Source: Rhizonema sp. PD37 | Lineage (GTDB): Bacteria > Cyanobacteriota > Cyanobacteriia > Cyanobacteriales > Nostocaceae | Assembly (NCBI GenBank): GCA_029379215.1 | Contig: JAQYWO010000016.1 | Coordinates: forward strand, 1 to 57,610 | Length of the DNA stretch: 57,610 nucleotides | Reading direction: 5' to 3' | In this document: piece by piece, positions 24,544 through 35,280 of the stretch | Layout: each line of letters begins with the position of its first letter | Position numbering within the stretch: the first letter of the stretch is position 1 | Notes under the pieces: generated by a model | Database searches by the model: none | Seen by the model: only the letters and a program-made list of their open reading frames with translations | What the model was told of the DNA's origin: nothing | Program-made: the position numbers and the translations under genes

Positions 24544-25941
24544 TCAAACTAAAGGCAACAAAACTTCAAATTCAGTACCTTTGCCAATTTCTGAACGCAA
24601 ATTTAATTCGCCGCCATGTCGGGAAGTAATAATTTGATAGCTAACTGATAAACTAGTTTCTTTACCAAGCCGTTTTTCAGCAGCAAAAGAATCAATAATT
24701 TGCTGTTTCAACTGTGGAGACATTCCCGAACTATTGTCAATAATCCGAATTGAAACCCAGCGCGAAGGTAGTACCTCTGCTTTACCCGTTTCTCGCGAAA
24801 CGACTTTTGTCACAATTTCAATTTGCGGTTTGTTAGTAGTGATTGTATAATCCGGATTTAACTGATGTCTTACTGCTTCATTAAGCAACGTATCTACTGC
24901 TTGACTCAAAATATTCATAAATACTTGATTTAACTGCCCGACATAGCAATGTACTGGAGGCAGAGGAGCGTAGCTTTTAACTAGTTTTATTTCTCCGTTA
25001 ATTTTGCTACTTATTAATAATAATATATGCTCAATACATGCGTGCAAATCTGTTGGTTTAGGATAAACTTCATCTAGATGACAAAAATTTTGCAAACCTG
25101 TGACAAGTTTTTTTAATCTCTCTGCACCAACGCGAATACTTGCAAGTACTTTTATTATATCTTGTTCCAAAAACTCAAATTCAATCTCTTCTTTGAAACG
25201 TTGTATTTCTCCAGAAGTATCAGATATTTCTTTCTCATAAGCTGCTATTAACTGAATCAAATCTTGGTAATAATTGGAAACATGACTTAAGTTACCGTAG
25301 ATAAAGTTAACAGGATCTAAAATTTCATGTGCTACCCCGTCTACCAAACGCCCTAAACTCGCCATTTTCTCATTCTGAATTATTTGAGCTTGGCTACGTT
25401 CATACCGCACTTGAGCTTCTATCCCCCGAATTTGCCAAGAAGCAATATTCAATTCTTGTACATCTAATAACTTATACTTATTAAATGTCGTTTGCACGAC
25501 CAGGGGTTCGGTAAAAAGTTCAGGCGATCGCTTTAACACTAATTGCATGGCTGTCAAAATTGGCATAGTCTCTGGGAGCAGCAAAATGGCTTTGGAAACG
25601 TAGCTATAAAGCAAACTTAGCGGTTGGTGGAAAAATAACTCTTGTGCGTAGGGACGAATTAAAAATTCTAGCAGTTGTCGTCGCGAAATCATACCCACAT
25701 ACTTTCCCTCCTCTAATAAAATTGCTCCTGGTATGAGTGGAGATTTTTCAAAAAATTTCGCAACTTCCACACCAGTACAGCTCGTTTCTACCGCAAAGTC
25801 ATACATTGACAGCTCTTGGAGGGTTGACTCACTCTGGAGATCGCGATTGCTTCCAACAAACAAAAATGGTGGCGACATATCCGCAATAAATTCTTTTGGC
25901 ACTGAAAACTTTATACAGACAGGTAAACAACAGGTTAACAT
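24544..25941 (-). CDS. Sensor histidine kinase with N-terminal CBS-like region
   Basis: 465 residues. Residues about 30-180 (CTGVEVAKFFEKSPLIPGAI, GKYVGMISRRQLLEF, MPILTAMQLVLKR) resemble paired CBS modules. The dimerisation H-box holds His205 (LVDGVAHEILDPVNFIYGNL). The HATPase domain follows with N-box NQVFMNILSQAVDTLLNEA, G1 IRIIDNSSGMS, and G2-like GGELNLRSEIGKGTEFEVLLPL. There is no transmembrane segment, so it senses in the cytoplasm, perhaps via nucleotide binding to the CBS-like part. No response regulator is adjacent, making it an orphan kinase. The start is uncertain; ATG 25878 (MSPPF) is an alternative. Confidence 0.88.
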   Translation of the reverse strand: MLTCCLPVCIKFSVPKEFIADMSPPFLFVGSNRDLQSESTLQELSMYDFAVETSCTGVEVAKFFEKSPLIPGAILLEEGKYVGMISRRQLLEFLIRPYAQELFFHQPLSLLYSYVSKAILLLPETMPILTAMQLVLKRSPELFTEPLVVQTTFNKYKLLDVQELNIASWQIRGIEAQVRYERSQAQIIQNEKMASLGRLVDGVAHEILDPVNFIYGNLSHVSNYYQDLIQLIAAYEKEISDTSGEIQRFKEEIEFEFLEQDIIKVLASIRVGAERLKKLVTGLQNFCHLDEVYPKPTDLHACIEHILLLISSKINGEIKLVKSYAPLPPVHCYVGQLNQVFMNILSQAVDTLLNEAVRHQLNPDYTITTNKPQIEIVTKVVSRETGKAEVLPSRWVSIRIIDNSSGMSPQLKQQIIDSFAAEKRLGKETSLSVSYQIITSRHGGELNLRSEIGKGTEFEVLLPLV

Positions 25942-26550
25942 TTTATCTGTTACCAGTCTCTATTTCAATGGGAGTGGGCAGTTGAAGAGTTCCTGCGGTG
26001 TGATAACTCGTTTACAGACACGACATGTCGTGTCTCTACATCTTCTGAGTCATATCTTCCTTGATCACATTCTGATGATCGTTTGGGTTTATCTTAGTGC
26101 CATTCCCTCTGCATTTTTTATTCAGAATATGACTTGTATGTTATTGACTATATCTGGTAACATACACTGCCAGAATCGATCAGGAGTAGCAAGCAAAGGC
26201 GATCCCCAATATTCAGAAACTGTAAAACATTTGTAAAAAGACATCTAACGTAATATAAAATAAACCAAAAATGTAGTAGTTAGAACGGTAGGTAAATAAA
26301 CAGTGATTGCGAATTTGCGTACTCGTGTTTCTGAGTTGGAACCATTGATAAAGTTTAACCATCAAGGAATACGATTCATCCAAGCACATAAAAGCAGGTA
26401 GAAGCATCTGAGAGTGATTGCTAAACATGACTAAAGTCATACTGGCAATCTGGCAATTAGCTACGAACTCTCAAAAGTTAGCATTATTTTTACCTTGTTT
26501 GTCCCACGCGATAACTTTAGAACTTAATACCGCTTTGATCAGCGTCACAC
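25942..26550. other. Gene-free intergenic region with a 20-bp palindrome
   Basis: About 600 nt between the kinase and the permease genes. It contains a perfect 20-bp palindrome centred at 26025 (26016-26035, AGACACGACATGTCGTGTCT). Overlapping short ORFs are not credible. Confidence 0.5.
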
Positions 26551-27594
26551 ATGAATCAATTAAACAATGGTTTCACAATATTCCTAAGTCTATTAGTCGA
26601 GGCGATGCCTTTCTTGTTACTAGGAGTTTTATTCTCCAGTTTGCTACTGTTTTTTGTCGATGAACGCAAACTGATAGAAAAAATGCCTAAAAACCCCTTT
26701 TTGGGTGCGCTATTTGGTAGCCTGATAGGCTTTTTGTTTCCTGTGTGTCAATGTGGTAACGTGCCAGTAGCACGGCGGATGTTGATGCAGGGAGTACCCA
26801 TACCCGTGGCAATAGGCTTTCTGCTAGCGGCACCGACAATCAACCCAATTGTGATTTGGGCGACTTGGACGGCATTTCGCGAACAGCCAGAAATAGTTGT
26901 GTTTCGAGTCGTGTTTTCTTTAGCGATCGCAATGATTATCGGCTTTGTGTTCAGTTGCCAAAAGGACTCAAATCAGTTACTGCAACCAGCGCTTGCCCGT
27001 CATCTAAAATTTAATCCACCCGCGAAAGCTGAACCAAAACGTCGTCAGGAAGGTAATTTGGTTAAACAAGGAGCTGCGGTACCTACTTTGTTGCAATCAG
27101 GAACTTATTTGCTGGGTGGACACGCAGGGCAATCTTTACGTATGGATGCAAATACTACAGTTGCCCCAAGTTCCAATAAACCTCGGGCAGACAAATTGCA
27201 GTTGGTGGTAGATAATATTGTACAAGAATTGCGGGAACTGGGAGGAGTACTGGTGATCGGCAGTGCGATCGCTGCATCAATTCAAGTACTAATTCCTCGG
27301 GACATTATTCTCAGTCTGGGTTCTGGACCTATCAGTTCGATCATTGCCATGCTTATACTGGCAACGGTAGTGTCAATATGTTCGACAGTAGATTCATTTT
27401 TTGCTCTGTCATTTGCCTCTACTTTTACTAGTGGTTCCTTGTTGGCTTTTCTAGTGTTTGGACCAATAGTGGACATTAACAGCATTAGTTTAATGTTATC
27501 AGTTTTTAAACCCAAAACTGTCATTTACTTATTTGTTTTAACAGCACAGCTGACATTTTTATTCACACTGTTTCTGAATTTACATGTCATTTAG
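26551..27594 (+). CDS. Permease (DUF318/YcgR-like, ArsP-type superfamily)
   Basis: A 347-residue integral membrane protein. N-terminal helices (FLSLLVEAMPFLLLGVLFSS, FLGALFGSLIGFLFPVCQCG) include the conserved FPVCQCGNVPVARR segment with two Cys, then PVAIGFLLAAPTINPIVIWA. A soluble loop about residues 145-220 separates it from four C-terminal helices (ELGGVLVIGSAIAASIQVLI, FGPIVDINSISLML). The gene is followed 88 nt later by a TIGR03943 protein, matching the Bacillus ycgR-ycgQ pairing, which is linked to zinc limitation in that organism. The transported substrate here is unknown; a metal role is inference. Confidence 0.87.
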   Translation: MNQLNNGFTIFLSLLVEAMPFLLLGVLFSSLLLFFVDERKLIEKMPKNPFLGALFGSLIGFLFPVCQCGNVPVARRMLMQGVPIPVAIGFLLAAPTINPIVIWATWTAFREQPEIVVFRVVFSLAIAMIIGFVFSCQKDSNQLLQPALARHLKFNPPAKAEPKRRQEGNLVKQGAAVPTLLQSGTYLLGGHAGQSLRMDANTTVAPSSNKPRADKLQLVVDNIVQELRELGGVLVIGSAIAASIQVLIPRDIILSLGSGPISSIIAMLILATVVSICSTVDSFFALSFASTFTSGSLLAFLVFGPIVDINSISLMLSVFKPKTVIYLFVLTAQLTFLFTLFLNLHVI

Positions 27595-27682
27595 CTTTTG
27601 TTGAGTGTTAGTTGTTAATCGTTGATTATCATAGGAACGACTAACCACTAACGACTAAGCACTAATCATTAATTCATAATCC

Positions 27683-28453
27683 ATGACTTCAATCCCAAAT
27701 CAAAAATTAAGAGTTAGAAGTAAATTAAATCCTTGGCTAGATGTTTTGGCAATTGTTGCTTGGGGAGTTTTAATCTTTAAATACTGGCTGACAGGGAAAT
27801 TAAACTTATTGATTCACCCTCATTACTTTTGGTTAGCGATTTTGGGGGCAGTCGGCTTATTAGCTGTCGGGTTATTTAAGGGGAGGCAGTTGTTGCAGCG
27901 TCGCCAGGCAGTTGAGAACAGCGCCCAGCATATATCTATATTTCCACCTGGTTGGGGTAGTAAGTTGCTTTTAGGAGCGGCAATTCTAGGATTAATTATT
28001 ACACCTCAAGTCTTTGCTAGTCAAACGGCTTTACAGCGAGGTGTGACTGATTTAGTAGGAGTGACACGCCCTCAGCCTCAAGCATTTCACGCTTCTATTC
28101 GTCCAGAAGAGCGATCGCTTGTAGATTGGGTACGTCTGCTTAATGTCTATCCAGAGCCAGATGCATATACAGGACAAAAAGTAAAAATTAAAGGCTTTGT
28201 TATTCACCCACCAGATTTGGGGAAAGAATATTTGTTGCTGGCAAGATTTGTGATAACTTGCTGTGCTGCAGATGCTTACCCAGCAGGTTTACCTGTTAAA
28301 CTACCAGCAACAAATGAATCTTATCCCGGTGATAGCTGGTTAGAAGTTGAAGGACAAATGATCACTGAAACTCTATCAGGTAAACGTCAACTTACTGTCG
28401 CCGCTACCTCATTGAAAAAAATTCCCCAACCCAAAGATCCCTATAGTTATTAA
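27683..28453 (+). CDS. TIGR03943/YcgQ-like permease partner
   Basis: A 256-residue membrane protein. Two or three N-terminal helices (WLDVLAIVAWGVLIFKYWLT, YFWLAILGAVGLLAVGLF, LLLGAAILGLIITPQVFA) are followed by a soluble C-terminal domain with KVKIKGFVIHPPDL, RFVITCCAADAYPAGLPVKL and SWLEVEGQM. The two adjacent Cys in TCCAADA are characteristic of the family and could bind metal. It is the usual partner of the YcgR-like permease encoded just upstream. Together they probably form one transport unit in the cytoplasmic membrane. Confidence 0.87.
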   Translation: MTSIPNQKLRVRSKLNPWLDVLAIVAWGVLIFKYWLTGKLNLLIHPHYFWLAILGAVGLLAVGLFKGRQLLQRRQAVENSAQHISIFPPGWGSKLLLGAAILGLIITPQVFASQTALQRGVTDLVGVTRPQPQAFHASIRPEERSLVDWVRLLNVYPEPDAYTGQKVKIKGFVIHPPDLGKEYLLLARFVITCCAADAYPAGLPVKLPATNESYPGDSWLEVEGQMITETLSGKRQLTVAATSLKKIPQPKDPYSY

Positions 28454-28507
28454 TTATTTGCTCCTTGTCATTTATGACAAGTAGTCAACAAGCAATGAAG
28501 AGCACTA

Positions 28508-30007
28508 ATGATTACTAAAAAAGCGTTTACTCAAACAATAGATCGTGTGGCGATCGCATTAATACTCCTGCTTAGTTTATTAATTGGGTTTTTAATATTA
28601 CTTGGTGATGGAGTGAAACCGAGTGTTCGAAATTTTAGCTGGCAGAACCAACAAATTGGTGCAGACGATACATCTTTTACCCTCACTTTTAGTCGTCCAA
28701 TGGACACAAAAAGTGTGGAAGATCATATTACAATCGAGCCACCCCTAGCGGGTAAAATCAGTTGGGCAGCACGGCGGATGGCTTATACACTTCTGACTCC
28801 AGCACCTTATGGAACAACTTATAAAGTGCATTTGCAGGATGCTCGAGATAAATTTTCAGAAAAAGAAGCAAAACCCAGGACGATCCAACCGTTTATAGGC
28901 AGCTTTCGCTCGCGCGATCGCGTCTTCCTTTATATAGGTGCCGACAATGAAGATATGGGAAAGTTAGTTCTTTACAACTTGACTCAAGAACAGAAAAGAG
29001 TACTTACTCCGAAAGACTCAGTTGTCACAGACTTTAAACCATTTCCAAATGGGGAGAAAATTTTATTTTCTGCTCACCCGGCAAATTCTCAAGATACTCT
29101 TTCGGTTCAGCTTTTTACAGTGACAACAGGCATGGCCTCACAATTTGGTCACGATGCAGAACCATCCGGTAAAATTGACTTGGTTTTAGATAATAAAGAC
29201 TATCAAAACCTAAAATTTGACTTATCCTCGGACGGGCAGACGATTGTTGTTCAGCGTGGTAAAAAAGATAATCCAGGTGACTTTGGGTTGTGGTTCATGT
29301 CAGCAATAAGTAACAATTCTGAAGAAAAACCAGTTCCCAAGCGCCTGCAAAGCCAACCAGGGGGAGATTTTACAATCACACCTGACAGTAAAGCCGTAGC
29401 AGTTGCCCAAGGACAGGGAGAAGCAATTTTACCTCTACAGACAGATGCGAATAAGCCATTAGATTTTCTACCGCAATTTGGTTTGCTACAAGCTTTCTCC
29501 AAGGATGGTACACAAGCGGCAATGGTCAAATTTAACACGGACTATACCCGTGATTTATTTTTAGTCACGAACCAAGGCACGCAGAAACAATTGGTACGGA
29601 CTAAAGGCTCAATTCTCAGTTGTCAGTTTGATAGTGCTTCACCTACACTTTATTGTCTACTGACACAGGTTTTACCTGGAGAATCATATCAAGAACAGCC
29701 ATATTTAGTTGCGTTCGACCTTAAAACCTGGCAACAGAAACCACTCTTAGTGCTACCCGCAGCTCAGCGGAACGTGCAAATGAGTTTAGCACCAGATGGT
29801 TTGGGTTTGTTGTTTGACCAAGTGGTACCACTAACAAATTCCACGACATCATCGGCAAATGTTTTGACAACTGATGATGGTCAAGAAATTGCTACTAGTA
29901 GCTTGTGGTTAATGCCTCTGCTACCTGTCTCTGATCCTACAGCAGCCGCTGAGCTTAAACCAGAAAAACTTCCCTTGGCTGGATTACATCCCCGATGGCT
30001 TCCCTAA
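28508..30007 (+). CDS. Membrane-anchored Ig-like/beta-propeller protein
   Basis: 499 residues. A single N-terminal transmembrane anchor (IALILLLSLLIGFLILLGDG) precedes a bacterial Ig-like (SbsA-type) domain about residues 38-120 (FTLTFSRPMDTKSVEDHITI, YTLLTPAPYGTTYKVHLQDA). Residues about 130-495 form a WD40/TolB-like propeller with repeated blades such as DLSSDGQTIVVQRGKKDN and FTITPDSKAVAVAQGQGE. It is probably periplasmic. It lies 54 nt after the TIGR03943 gene on the same strand, so it may be part of the same operon. No enzymatic motif is visible. Confidence 0.8.
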   Translation: MITKKAFTQTIDRVAIALILLLSLLIGFLILLGDGVKPSVRNFSWQNQQIGADDTSFTLTFSRPMDTKSVEDHITIEPPLAGKISWAARRMAYTLLTPAPYGTTYKVHLQDARDKFSEKEAKPRTIQPFIGSFRSRDRVFLYIGADNEDMGKLVLYNLTQEQKRVLTPKDSVVTDFKPFPNGEKILFSAHPANSQDTLSVQLFTVTTGMASQFGHDAEPSGKIDLVLDNKDYQNLKFDLSSDGQTIVVQRGKKDNPGDFGLWFMSAISNNSEEKPVPKRLQSQPGGDFTITPDSKAVAVAQGQGEAILPLQTDANKPLDFLPQFGLLQAFSKDGTQAAMVKFNTDYTRDLFLVTNQGTQKQLVRTKGSILSCQFDSASPTLYCLLTQVLPGESYQEQPYLVAFDLKTWQQKPLLVLPAAQRNVQMSLAPDGLGLLFDQVVPLTNSTTSSANVLTTDDGQEIATSSLWLMPLLPVSDPTAAAELKPEKLPLAGLHPRWLP

Positions 30008-30153
30008 CATTTAAAGTGGCGCACTCTCTAAAGCGGCAAGCGGTGTAAAGTATCACAGCGCAAATGATTTTGTCTCTAAGGGTAAGCACCCTAGAGACAA
30101 ACAAGCTGGATCTTTTGGGTAAATAAAACCTTTGCTTTGCTGTGAGTGAATTT

Positions 30154-30417
30154 TCACATGTGGTTCGGGCGCTCGCGTACTAACCTCAAGATTTCATCTA
30201 CACTCGCATTCAAATTTCTAATATCGGCTTTCATTTCTCTAATATCAGCTTTTACTTCTCGCATATCAGATGCTAAGCCAGTAGCTAATGTCAATGCCCG
30301 AGAAATGGCAACCTGAGATGTACCAATAGTTCCAGCTTGAATTTTTAGGTTGGTTACATCTTCAGTCAGGTCATTTAGCCTCGTGTAAATATCGTCAAAT
30401 CTTGCGTCGTCAGTCAC
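30154..30417 (-). CDS. Small coiled-coil protein of unknown function
   Basis: 87 residues, not recognised beyond being a heptad-rich, cytoplasmic helix protein. DIYTRLNDLTEDVTNLKIQA and REVKADIREMKADIRNLNAS are predicted coiled coils, resembling short cyanobacterial proteins often placed next to Uma2 or toxin genes. The GTG start has an AGAGAG 7 nt upstream. It lies between the propeller gene and psbC and is read in the same direction as psbDC, but a strong terminator separates it from psbC. Confidence 0.6.
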   Translation of the reverse strand: MTDDARFDDIYTRLNDLTEDVTNLKIQAGTIGTSQVAISRALTLATGLASDMREVKADIREMKADIRNLNASVDEILRLVRERPNHM

Positions 30418-30517
30418 TAATTGTCTCTCTAGTTATCGTGGCTTGTGCTAATGAAACCTTGATTTATTGATTGATAGAGCGTTTTTCCAGCTTAACAGGC
30501 TATATTGAACTTTGGAC

Positions 30518-30546
30518 AAAAAAAGCTCCTGCTTTCACACAGGAGC
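30518..30546 (-). terminator. Intrinsic terminator of the psbD-psbC operon
   Basis: Read on the minus strand: stem GCTCCTG / CAGGAGC with an 8-nt loop followed by seven T, 39 nt past the psbC stop. Confidence 0.9.
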
Positions 30547-30584
30547 ATCTAATTAATGATCAGTAATCAAAGAAATTTAGAAAC

Positions 30585-31970
30585 CTAGTCGAGTTCCCTC
30601 ATGGACATTACTGGCTCACTTTCACGGTTAATACCTTTCTCAAAACCACCAGCAGCAGCACGGGCGCGACCGGCATGCCACAGGTGACCAATGAGGAAGA
30701 AGAAACCTAAGACGAAGTGAGAAGTCGCCAACCACGCTCTTGGAGATACGTAGTTGAAGGAGTTAATTTCGGTGACTACACCACCTACGGAGTTCAGAGA
30801 ACCCAAAGGAGCGTGAGTCATATATTCAGCAGCGCGACGAGCTTGCCAAGGCTGAATATCATACTTGATTTTGTCTAAGTCAAGCCCGTTAGGACCACGT
30901 AGAGGCTCCAACCAAGGACCACGGAAATCCCAGAAGCGCATGGTTTCACCACCGAAGATGATTTCACCAGATGGAGAGCGCATTAGGTATTTACCTAGAC
31001 CTGTAGGACCTTGAGCAGAACCGACGTTGGCACCCAAGCGTTGGTCACGGATCAAGAAGGTCAAAGCTTGAGCTTGTGATGCTTCTGGACCAGTAGGACC
31101 ATAGAATTCGCTAGGGTAAACGGTGTTGTTGTACCAAACAAACAGACAGGCAACGAAAGCCATCAAGGAGACAGCGCCTATGCTGTAGGAAAGGTAAGCT
31201 TCACCAGACCAGATAAAGGCGCGACGTGCCCAGCCAAAAGGCTTAGTGAGAATGTGGAAAATACCACCAGCAATGCAAATCAAGCCGACCCAAATGTGAC
31301 CGCCGACAACATCTTCCAAGTTACCAACACTGACAATCCAACCTTCGCCACCGAAGGGAGACTTGATTAAGTAACCAAAGATGACTGCTGGGTTCAATGT
31401 CGGGTTGGTAATGACACGAACGTCTCCACCACCTGGAGCCCAGGTATCGTAGAGACCACCGAAGAACATTGCCTTCAGTACTAACAGCAGGGCACCGCAT
31501 CCTAAGATGATCAGGTGGAACCCAATGATAGTGGTCATTTTGTTCTTGTCTTTCCAGTCATAACCGAAGAAGGAGGAATACTCTTCTAAGGTTTCCGGAC
31601 CGCGAACGGCGTGATATATACCGCCGAAACCAAGAACTGCTGAGGAAATAAGGTGTAGTACACCGACAACAAAGTAGGGGAATGTGTCAATGACTTCACC
31701 ACCTGCTCCAACACCCCATCCCTGACTAGCTAGGTGAGGTAGCAGGATCAAGCCTTGCTCGTACATGGGCTTTTCGGGAATGAAGTGAGCGACTTCAAAC
31801 AAAGTCATCGCTCCTGCCCAAAAGACAATTAAACCTGCATGGGCAACGTGAGCACCCAGTAATTTACCTGACAGGTTGATTAAACGCGCGTTACCAGACC
31901 ACCAGGCAAAGCCAGTGGATTGCTGGTCGCGACCACCAATAACTACGGATCTATTAGAGAGCGTTACCAC
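30585..31970 (-). CDS. psbC: Photosystem II CP43 reaction centre protein
   Basis: A 461-residue chlorophyll-binding inner antenna protein of photosystem II in the thylakoid membrane. It is essentially full length and highly conserved: [20 protein letters not shown], the large lumenal loop with [20 protein letters not shown] containing the Arg and Glu residues near the Mn cluster, and [19 protein letters not shown] near the C terminus. The start is GTG at 31970, inside the end of psbD, with a 17-nt overlap. This is the universal psbD-psbC arrangement and implies translational coupling. A rho-independent terminator follows. Confidence 0.98.
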   Translation of the reverse strand: MVTLSNRSVVIGGRDQQSTGFAWWSGNARLINLSGKLLGAHVAHAGLIVFWAGAMTLFEVAHFIPEKPMYEQGLILLPHLASQGWGVGAGGEVIDTFPYFVVGVLHLISSAVLGFGGIYHAVRGPETLEEYSSFFGYDWKDKNKMTTIIGFHLIILGCGALLLVLKAMFFGGLYDTWAPGGGDVRVITNPTLNPAVIFGYLIKSPFGGEGWIVSVGNLEDVVGGHIWVGLICIAGGIFHILTKPFGWARRAFIWSGEAYLSYSIGAVSLMAFVACLFVWYNNTVYPSEFYGPTGPEASQAQALTFLIRDQRLGANVGSAQGPTGLGKYLMRSPSGEIIFGGETMRFWDFRGPWLEPLRGPNGLDLDKIKYDIQPWQARRAAEYMTHAPLGSLNSVGGVVTEINSFNYVSPRAWLATSHFVLGFFFLIGHLWHAGRARAAAGGFEKGINRESEPVMSMRELD

Positions 31971-33012
31971 GTGGTAGTACCTCTTCGGGGAATATAAATT
32001 GTTCGTGAGGCTGATCTTGAGGGGCCATCCAAGCGCGGATACCTTCGTTCAGCAAAATGTTCTTGGTGTAGAAAGTTTCAAATTCTGGATCTTCTGCTGC
32101 CCGCAATTCTTGCGACACGAAGTCGTAAGCTCGCAGGTTGAGTGCCAAACCAACGATACCGACTGCACTCATCCACAATCCAGTTACTGGCACAAACAAC
32201 ATGAAGAAGTGTAACCAGCGCTTGTTAGAGAAGGCAATTCCGAAAATCTGTGACCAGAAACGGTTTGCCGTCACCATTGAGTAAGTTTCTTCAGCTTGTG
32301 TCGGATTAAAGGCACGGAAGGTGTTAGATCCTTCTCCATCTTCAAACAAGGTGTTTTCTACTGTCGCACCGTGAATAGCACACAGTAGCGCACCACCTAG
32401 GATACCAGCTACTCCCATCATGTGGAAGGGGTTTAGTGTCCAGTTGTGGAAACCTTGTAGGAATAATATGAATCGGAAAATTGCGGCGACACCAAAGCTT
32501 GGTGCAAAGAACCAGGATGATTGTCCCAAGGGGTACATTAAGAATACGCTGACAAATACTGCAATCGGTCCTGAAAAGGCGATCGCATTATATGGACGTA
32601 TTCCTACCAACCGCGCAATTTCAAATTGTCTGAGCATGAAGCCAATCAATCCAAACGCTCCGTGAAGCGCTACGAATGGCCACAAGCCTCCCAACTGAAC
32701 CCAACGGGTAAAGTCTCCTTGGGCTTCTGGTCCCCACAACAGCAACAGCGAATGTCCCATGCTGTCTGCTGGTGTCGATACTGCCACTGTCAAGAAGTTA
32801 CATCCTTCCAAGTAGGATGATGCCAACCCGTGGGTGTACCAAGATGTTACGAATGTTGTACCGGTTAACCAACCGCCCAATGCTAGGAAGGCGCAGGGAA
32901 ATAGTAATATTCCCGACCAACCAACAAATACAAAGCGATCGCGCTTCAACCAGTCGTCTAGAACGTCAAACCACCCTCTTCTACTGGGCGCACGTCCAAC
33001 TGCGATGGTCAT
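31954..33012 (-). CDS. psbD: Photosystem II D2 reaction centre protein
   Basis: A 352-residue D2 protein, one half of the photosystem II core binding P680, pheophytin, the non-haem iron and plastoquinone QA. The sequence is textbook: [34 protein letters not shown] at the C terminus, and His-containing membrane helices ([39 protein letters not shown]). Length and N terminus match the family exactly. It is the first gene of the psbDC operon; the upstream 500 nt is gene-free and would contain the promoter. Cyanobacteria often have a second psbD alone; only this copy is in the window. Confidence 0.98.
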   Translation of the reverse strand: MTIAVGRAPSRRGWFDVLDDWLKRDRFVFVGWSGILLFPCAFLALGGWLTGTTFVTSWYTHGLASSYLEGCNFLTVAVSTPADSMGHSLLLLWGPEAQGDFTRWVQLGGLWPFVALHGAFGLIGFMLRQFEIARLVGIRPYNAIAFSGPIAVFVSVFLMYPLGQSSWFFAPSFGVAAIFRFILFLQGFHNWTLNPFHMMGVAGILGGALLCAIHGATVENTLFEDGEGSNTFRAFNPTQAEETYSMVTANRFWSQIFGIAFSNKRWLHFFMLFVPVTGLWMSAVGIVGLALNLRAYDFVSQELRAAEDPEFETFYTKNILLNEGIRAWMAPQDQPHEQFIFPEEVLPRGNAL

Positions 33013-33568
33013 TTGACTAAAATCCTCTTTTTACTAAAATTACTGCGTTTTATGTCAGTGGCGATTAGAGCCATTGCTGGTCAACCAAAATGCTACTGCC
33101 ATGAGGAATTAAGGTTTTTTTGACAATCTTAACTGCTGCGAGGCTAGCTAAGATTATGAGAATATGCCGCTTAGTCAGTCAGCATTTCTCACCTTTTCAC
33201 GCCATAACCGCTACTAAAGCTAGTCATTTAACTAATAGTAGCTTAACAATTGTTAATTTATCACAATTTTGTTATGGTTGATATTCAATCTTCTTTTACA
33301 GGATGCAGTATTTCACACGAACCTACTACTTACTATTAATATCAGAATTTTTACAATTAGACACACATTTTCTCATAAAATCTTCAACAAAAAGTCAGCG
33401 AGGAATGAATCATCCTTAACATAGCTCTGGTTGAACGCCGGAAGCCCAGAAAGTCATATATACTGATACACTCAAGGCTAAAAGCGTTCGCGGATTCGTT
33501 AAACTTGCTATATGTACTGCTTCAGTGGCAGACTTTCGACAGAGAATATCATATGCCAAGGTAGTTCC
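33013..33568. promoter_or_regulatory. Divergent promoter region between psbD and ycf4
   Basis: About 550 gene-free nt separating two divergently transcribed photosystem genes, so promoters for both should lie here. It is AT-rich near 33235-33400. No specific -10/-35 or high-light element could be assigned with confidence. Confidence 0.5.
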
Positions 33569-34162
33569 ATGACGACATCAACAACCATAAACAAGGGCGA
33601 GTCGCCAAACGGCGATAGTTCGGCACGCATCCTCCATCAGGAGATACTCGGTTCTCGTCGGTTCAGCAACTACTGGTGGGCAACTATCGTCCTTTCGGGA
33701 GCTACAGGTTTCTTACTAGCAGGAATTTCTAGTTATTTGAGAGTAAATTTACTTCCATTTAGTGACCCAACTCAACTTATCTTCTTCCCACAAGGGCTAG
33801 TCATGGGGTTATACGGTATTGCTGGCTTACTTTTAAGCTTGTACCTTTGGCTGGTGATCTTATGGGATGTAGGAGGCGGATACAACGAGTTTAATCGGGA
33901 AACGAGTTTAGTCAAAATCTTTCGTTGGGGATTCCCTGGCAAAAACCGTCGTATAGAACTGATATTTCCGTTAAAAGACGTGCAATCTATCCGTGTGGAA
34001 ATTAGAGGAGGTTTAAATCCCAAGCGGGCAATTGCGCTGCGTGCTAAAGGTCGTAGAGACATTCCTCTCACACGCGTGGGTGAACCAATGTCCTTAAAAG
34101 ATTTGGAAATTCAAGCAGCAGAGTTGGCTCGCTTTTTGGGAGTACCATTAGAAGGATTGTAA
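33569..34162 (+). CDS. ycf4: Photosystem I assembly protein Ycf4
   Basis: A 197-residue thylakoid membrane protein needed for efficient photosystem I assembly. Two transmembrane helices ([20 protein letters not shown] and [20 protein letters not shown]) are followed by a soluble domain with [40 protein letters not shown] and [20 protein letters not shown]. The longer frame from 33512 adds 19 unrelated residues; ATG 33569 ([10 protein letters not shown]) matches cyanobacterial Ycf4 N termini and is chosen. It is divergent from psbD. Confidence 0.95.
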   Translation: MTTSTTINKGESPNGDSSARILHQEILGSRRFSNYWWATIVLSGATGFLLAGISSYLRVNLLPFSDPTQLIFFPQGLVMGLYGIAGLLLSLYLWLVILWDVGGGYNEFNRETSLVKIFRWGFPGKNRRIELIFPLKDVQSIRVEIRGGLNPKRAIALRAKGRRDIPLTRVGEPMSLKDLEIQAAELARFLGVPLEGL

Positions 34163-34353
34163 GCATGAGCACCTGTAGTACCGTCAGCTAACAACAATTA
34201 GTGATATGACTTGTAAGTATATTTAAGTCAAATGCTGACAGTGGAATATTAATTGCTGAATGCTGATCAAGGTTTTTGGATTTTGAATTGTTTACTAATA
34301 TACAATTAAAGACCGAGCTAACCTGAAATTCCTTCTGGGTATGTAACTGAACA

Positions 34354-35136
34354 ATGCAGTTAAAAATTTCACGATTTGTCGTTACTCTTTTGATTGTTAG
34401 TGTGTTGATGTTGGGTGGCTGTTCAACAAATCAGATCACCACTGACTCTTCATCAGCATCCACAACGACTGAGGCAAACACACAAGCACTCACAGAGAAA
34501 ACATTTGTATCTGAAAAAACAAGCGAAACTGGAATGCAAGATTTACCTAGACTCGAAGGCAAGGCGACTGTGGTGATGACCGTAAAAGGTTCACCAATTA
34601 CCATTGAAGTAGACGGTGTTGATGCACCAATCACTGCTGGCAACTTTGTAGATTTAGTCAATCGTGGCGTCTACGACGGTTTAGTTTTCCATAGAGTTAT
34701 ACGTCAACCGGAACCGTTTGTGGTTCAAGGTGGCGATCCTCAAACTAAAGATCCTAAATTTTCCGGTGCTGCAGGAACAGGCAGTTTTACTGATCCAAAA
34801 ACGGGACGTGCTCGCTATATACCTTTAGAAATTAAGTCAAAAGGGTCACAAAATCCAATTTACGATAAGACTTTCAAAGAAGCAGGTATTACTGAGCCGC
34901 CAGTCTTACAGCATAAGTTGGGTGCAGTAGCGATGGCGCGAAGTCAAATGCCTTCTTCAGCTTCCTCTCAGTTCTACTTTGCTTTAGCCGATCTTAAATT
35001 CCTCGATGGCGACTATGCCGTGTTTGGCAATGTCACAAACGGAATGGATGTTGTTAACAAGATTCAACAAGGCGATCGCATTGACTCTGCGAAAGTCACA
35101 AAAGGTTTGGAATATTTGAAAAACGGCGGAAAATAA
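34354..35136 (+). CDS. Cyclophilin-type peptidyl-prolyl isomerase, lipoprotein
   Basis: A 260-residue cyclophilin. Residues 1-23 form a lipoprotein signal ([15 protein letters not shown]; lipobox LGGC, so Cys23 is likely lipidated). A low-complexity Ser/Thr region follows, then the PPIase domain: [60 protein letters not shown] and [18 protein letters not shown]. The FHRV and QFYF segments of the active site are intact. It probably acts as a folding helper at the outer face of the cytoplasmic or thylakoid membrane. Confidence 0.93.
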   Translation: MQLKISRFVVTLLIVSVLMLGGCSTNQITTDSSSASTTTEANTQALTEKTFVSEKTSETGMQDLPRLEGKATVVMTVKGSPITIEVDGVDAPITAGNFVDLVNRGVYDGLVFHRVIRQPEPFVVQGGDPQTKDPKFSGAAGTGSFTDPKTGRARYIPLEIKSKGSQNPIYDKTFKEAGITEPPVLQHKLGAVAMARSQMPSSASSQFYFALADLKFLDGDYAVFGNVTNGMDVVNKIQQGDRIDSAKVTKGLEYLKNGGK

Positions 35137-35280
35137 AGAATAGGGAGTGAGGAATATGGGATAGGAGGGAAGAGTCATTTTTCACGTTCCACTACCCATT
35201 ACCAACTCCCCAATGCCATGCGTGATCCACGGGGGAACTCCCACAGGCAAATGGCTTATTCCCACTCCCTAAATTAAAAC

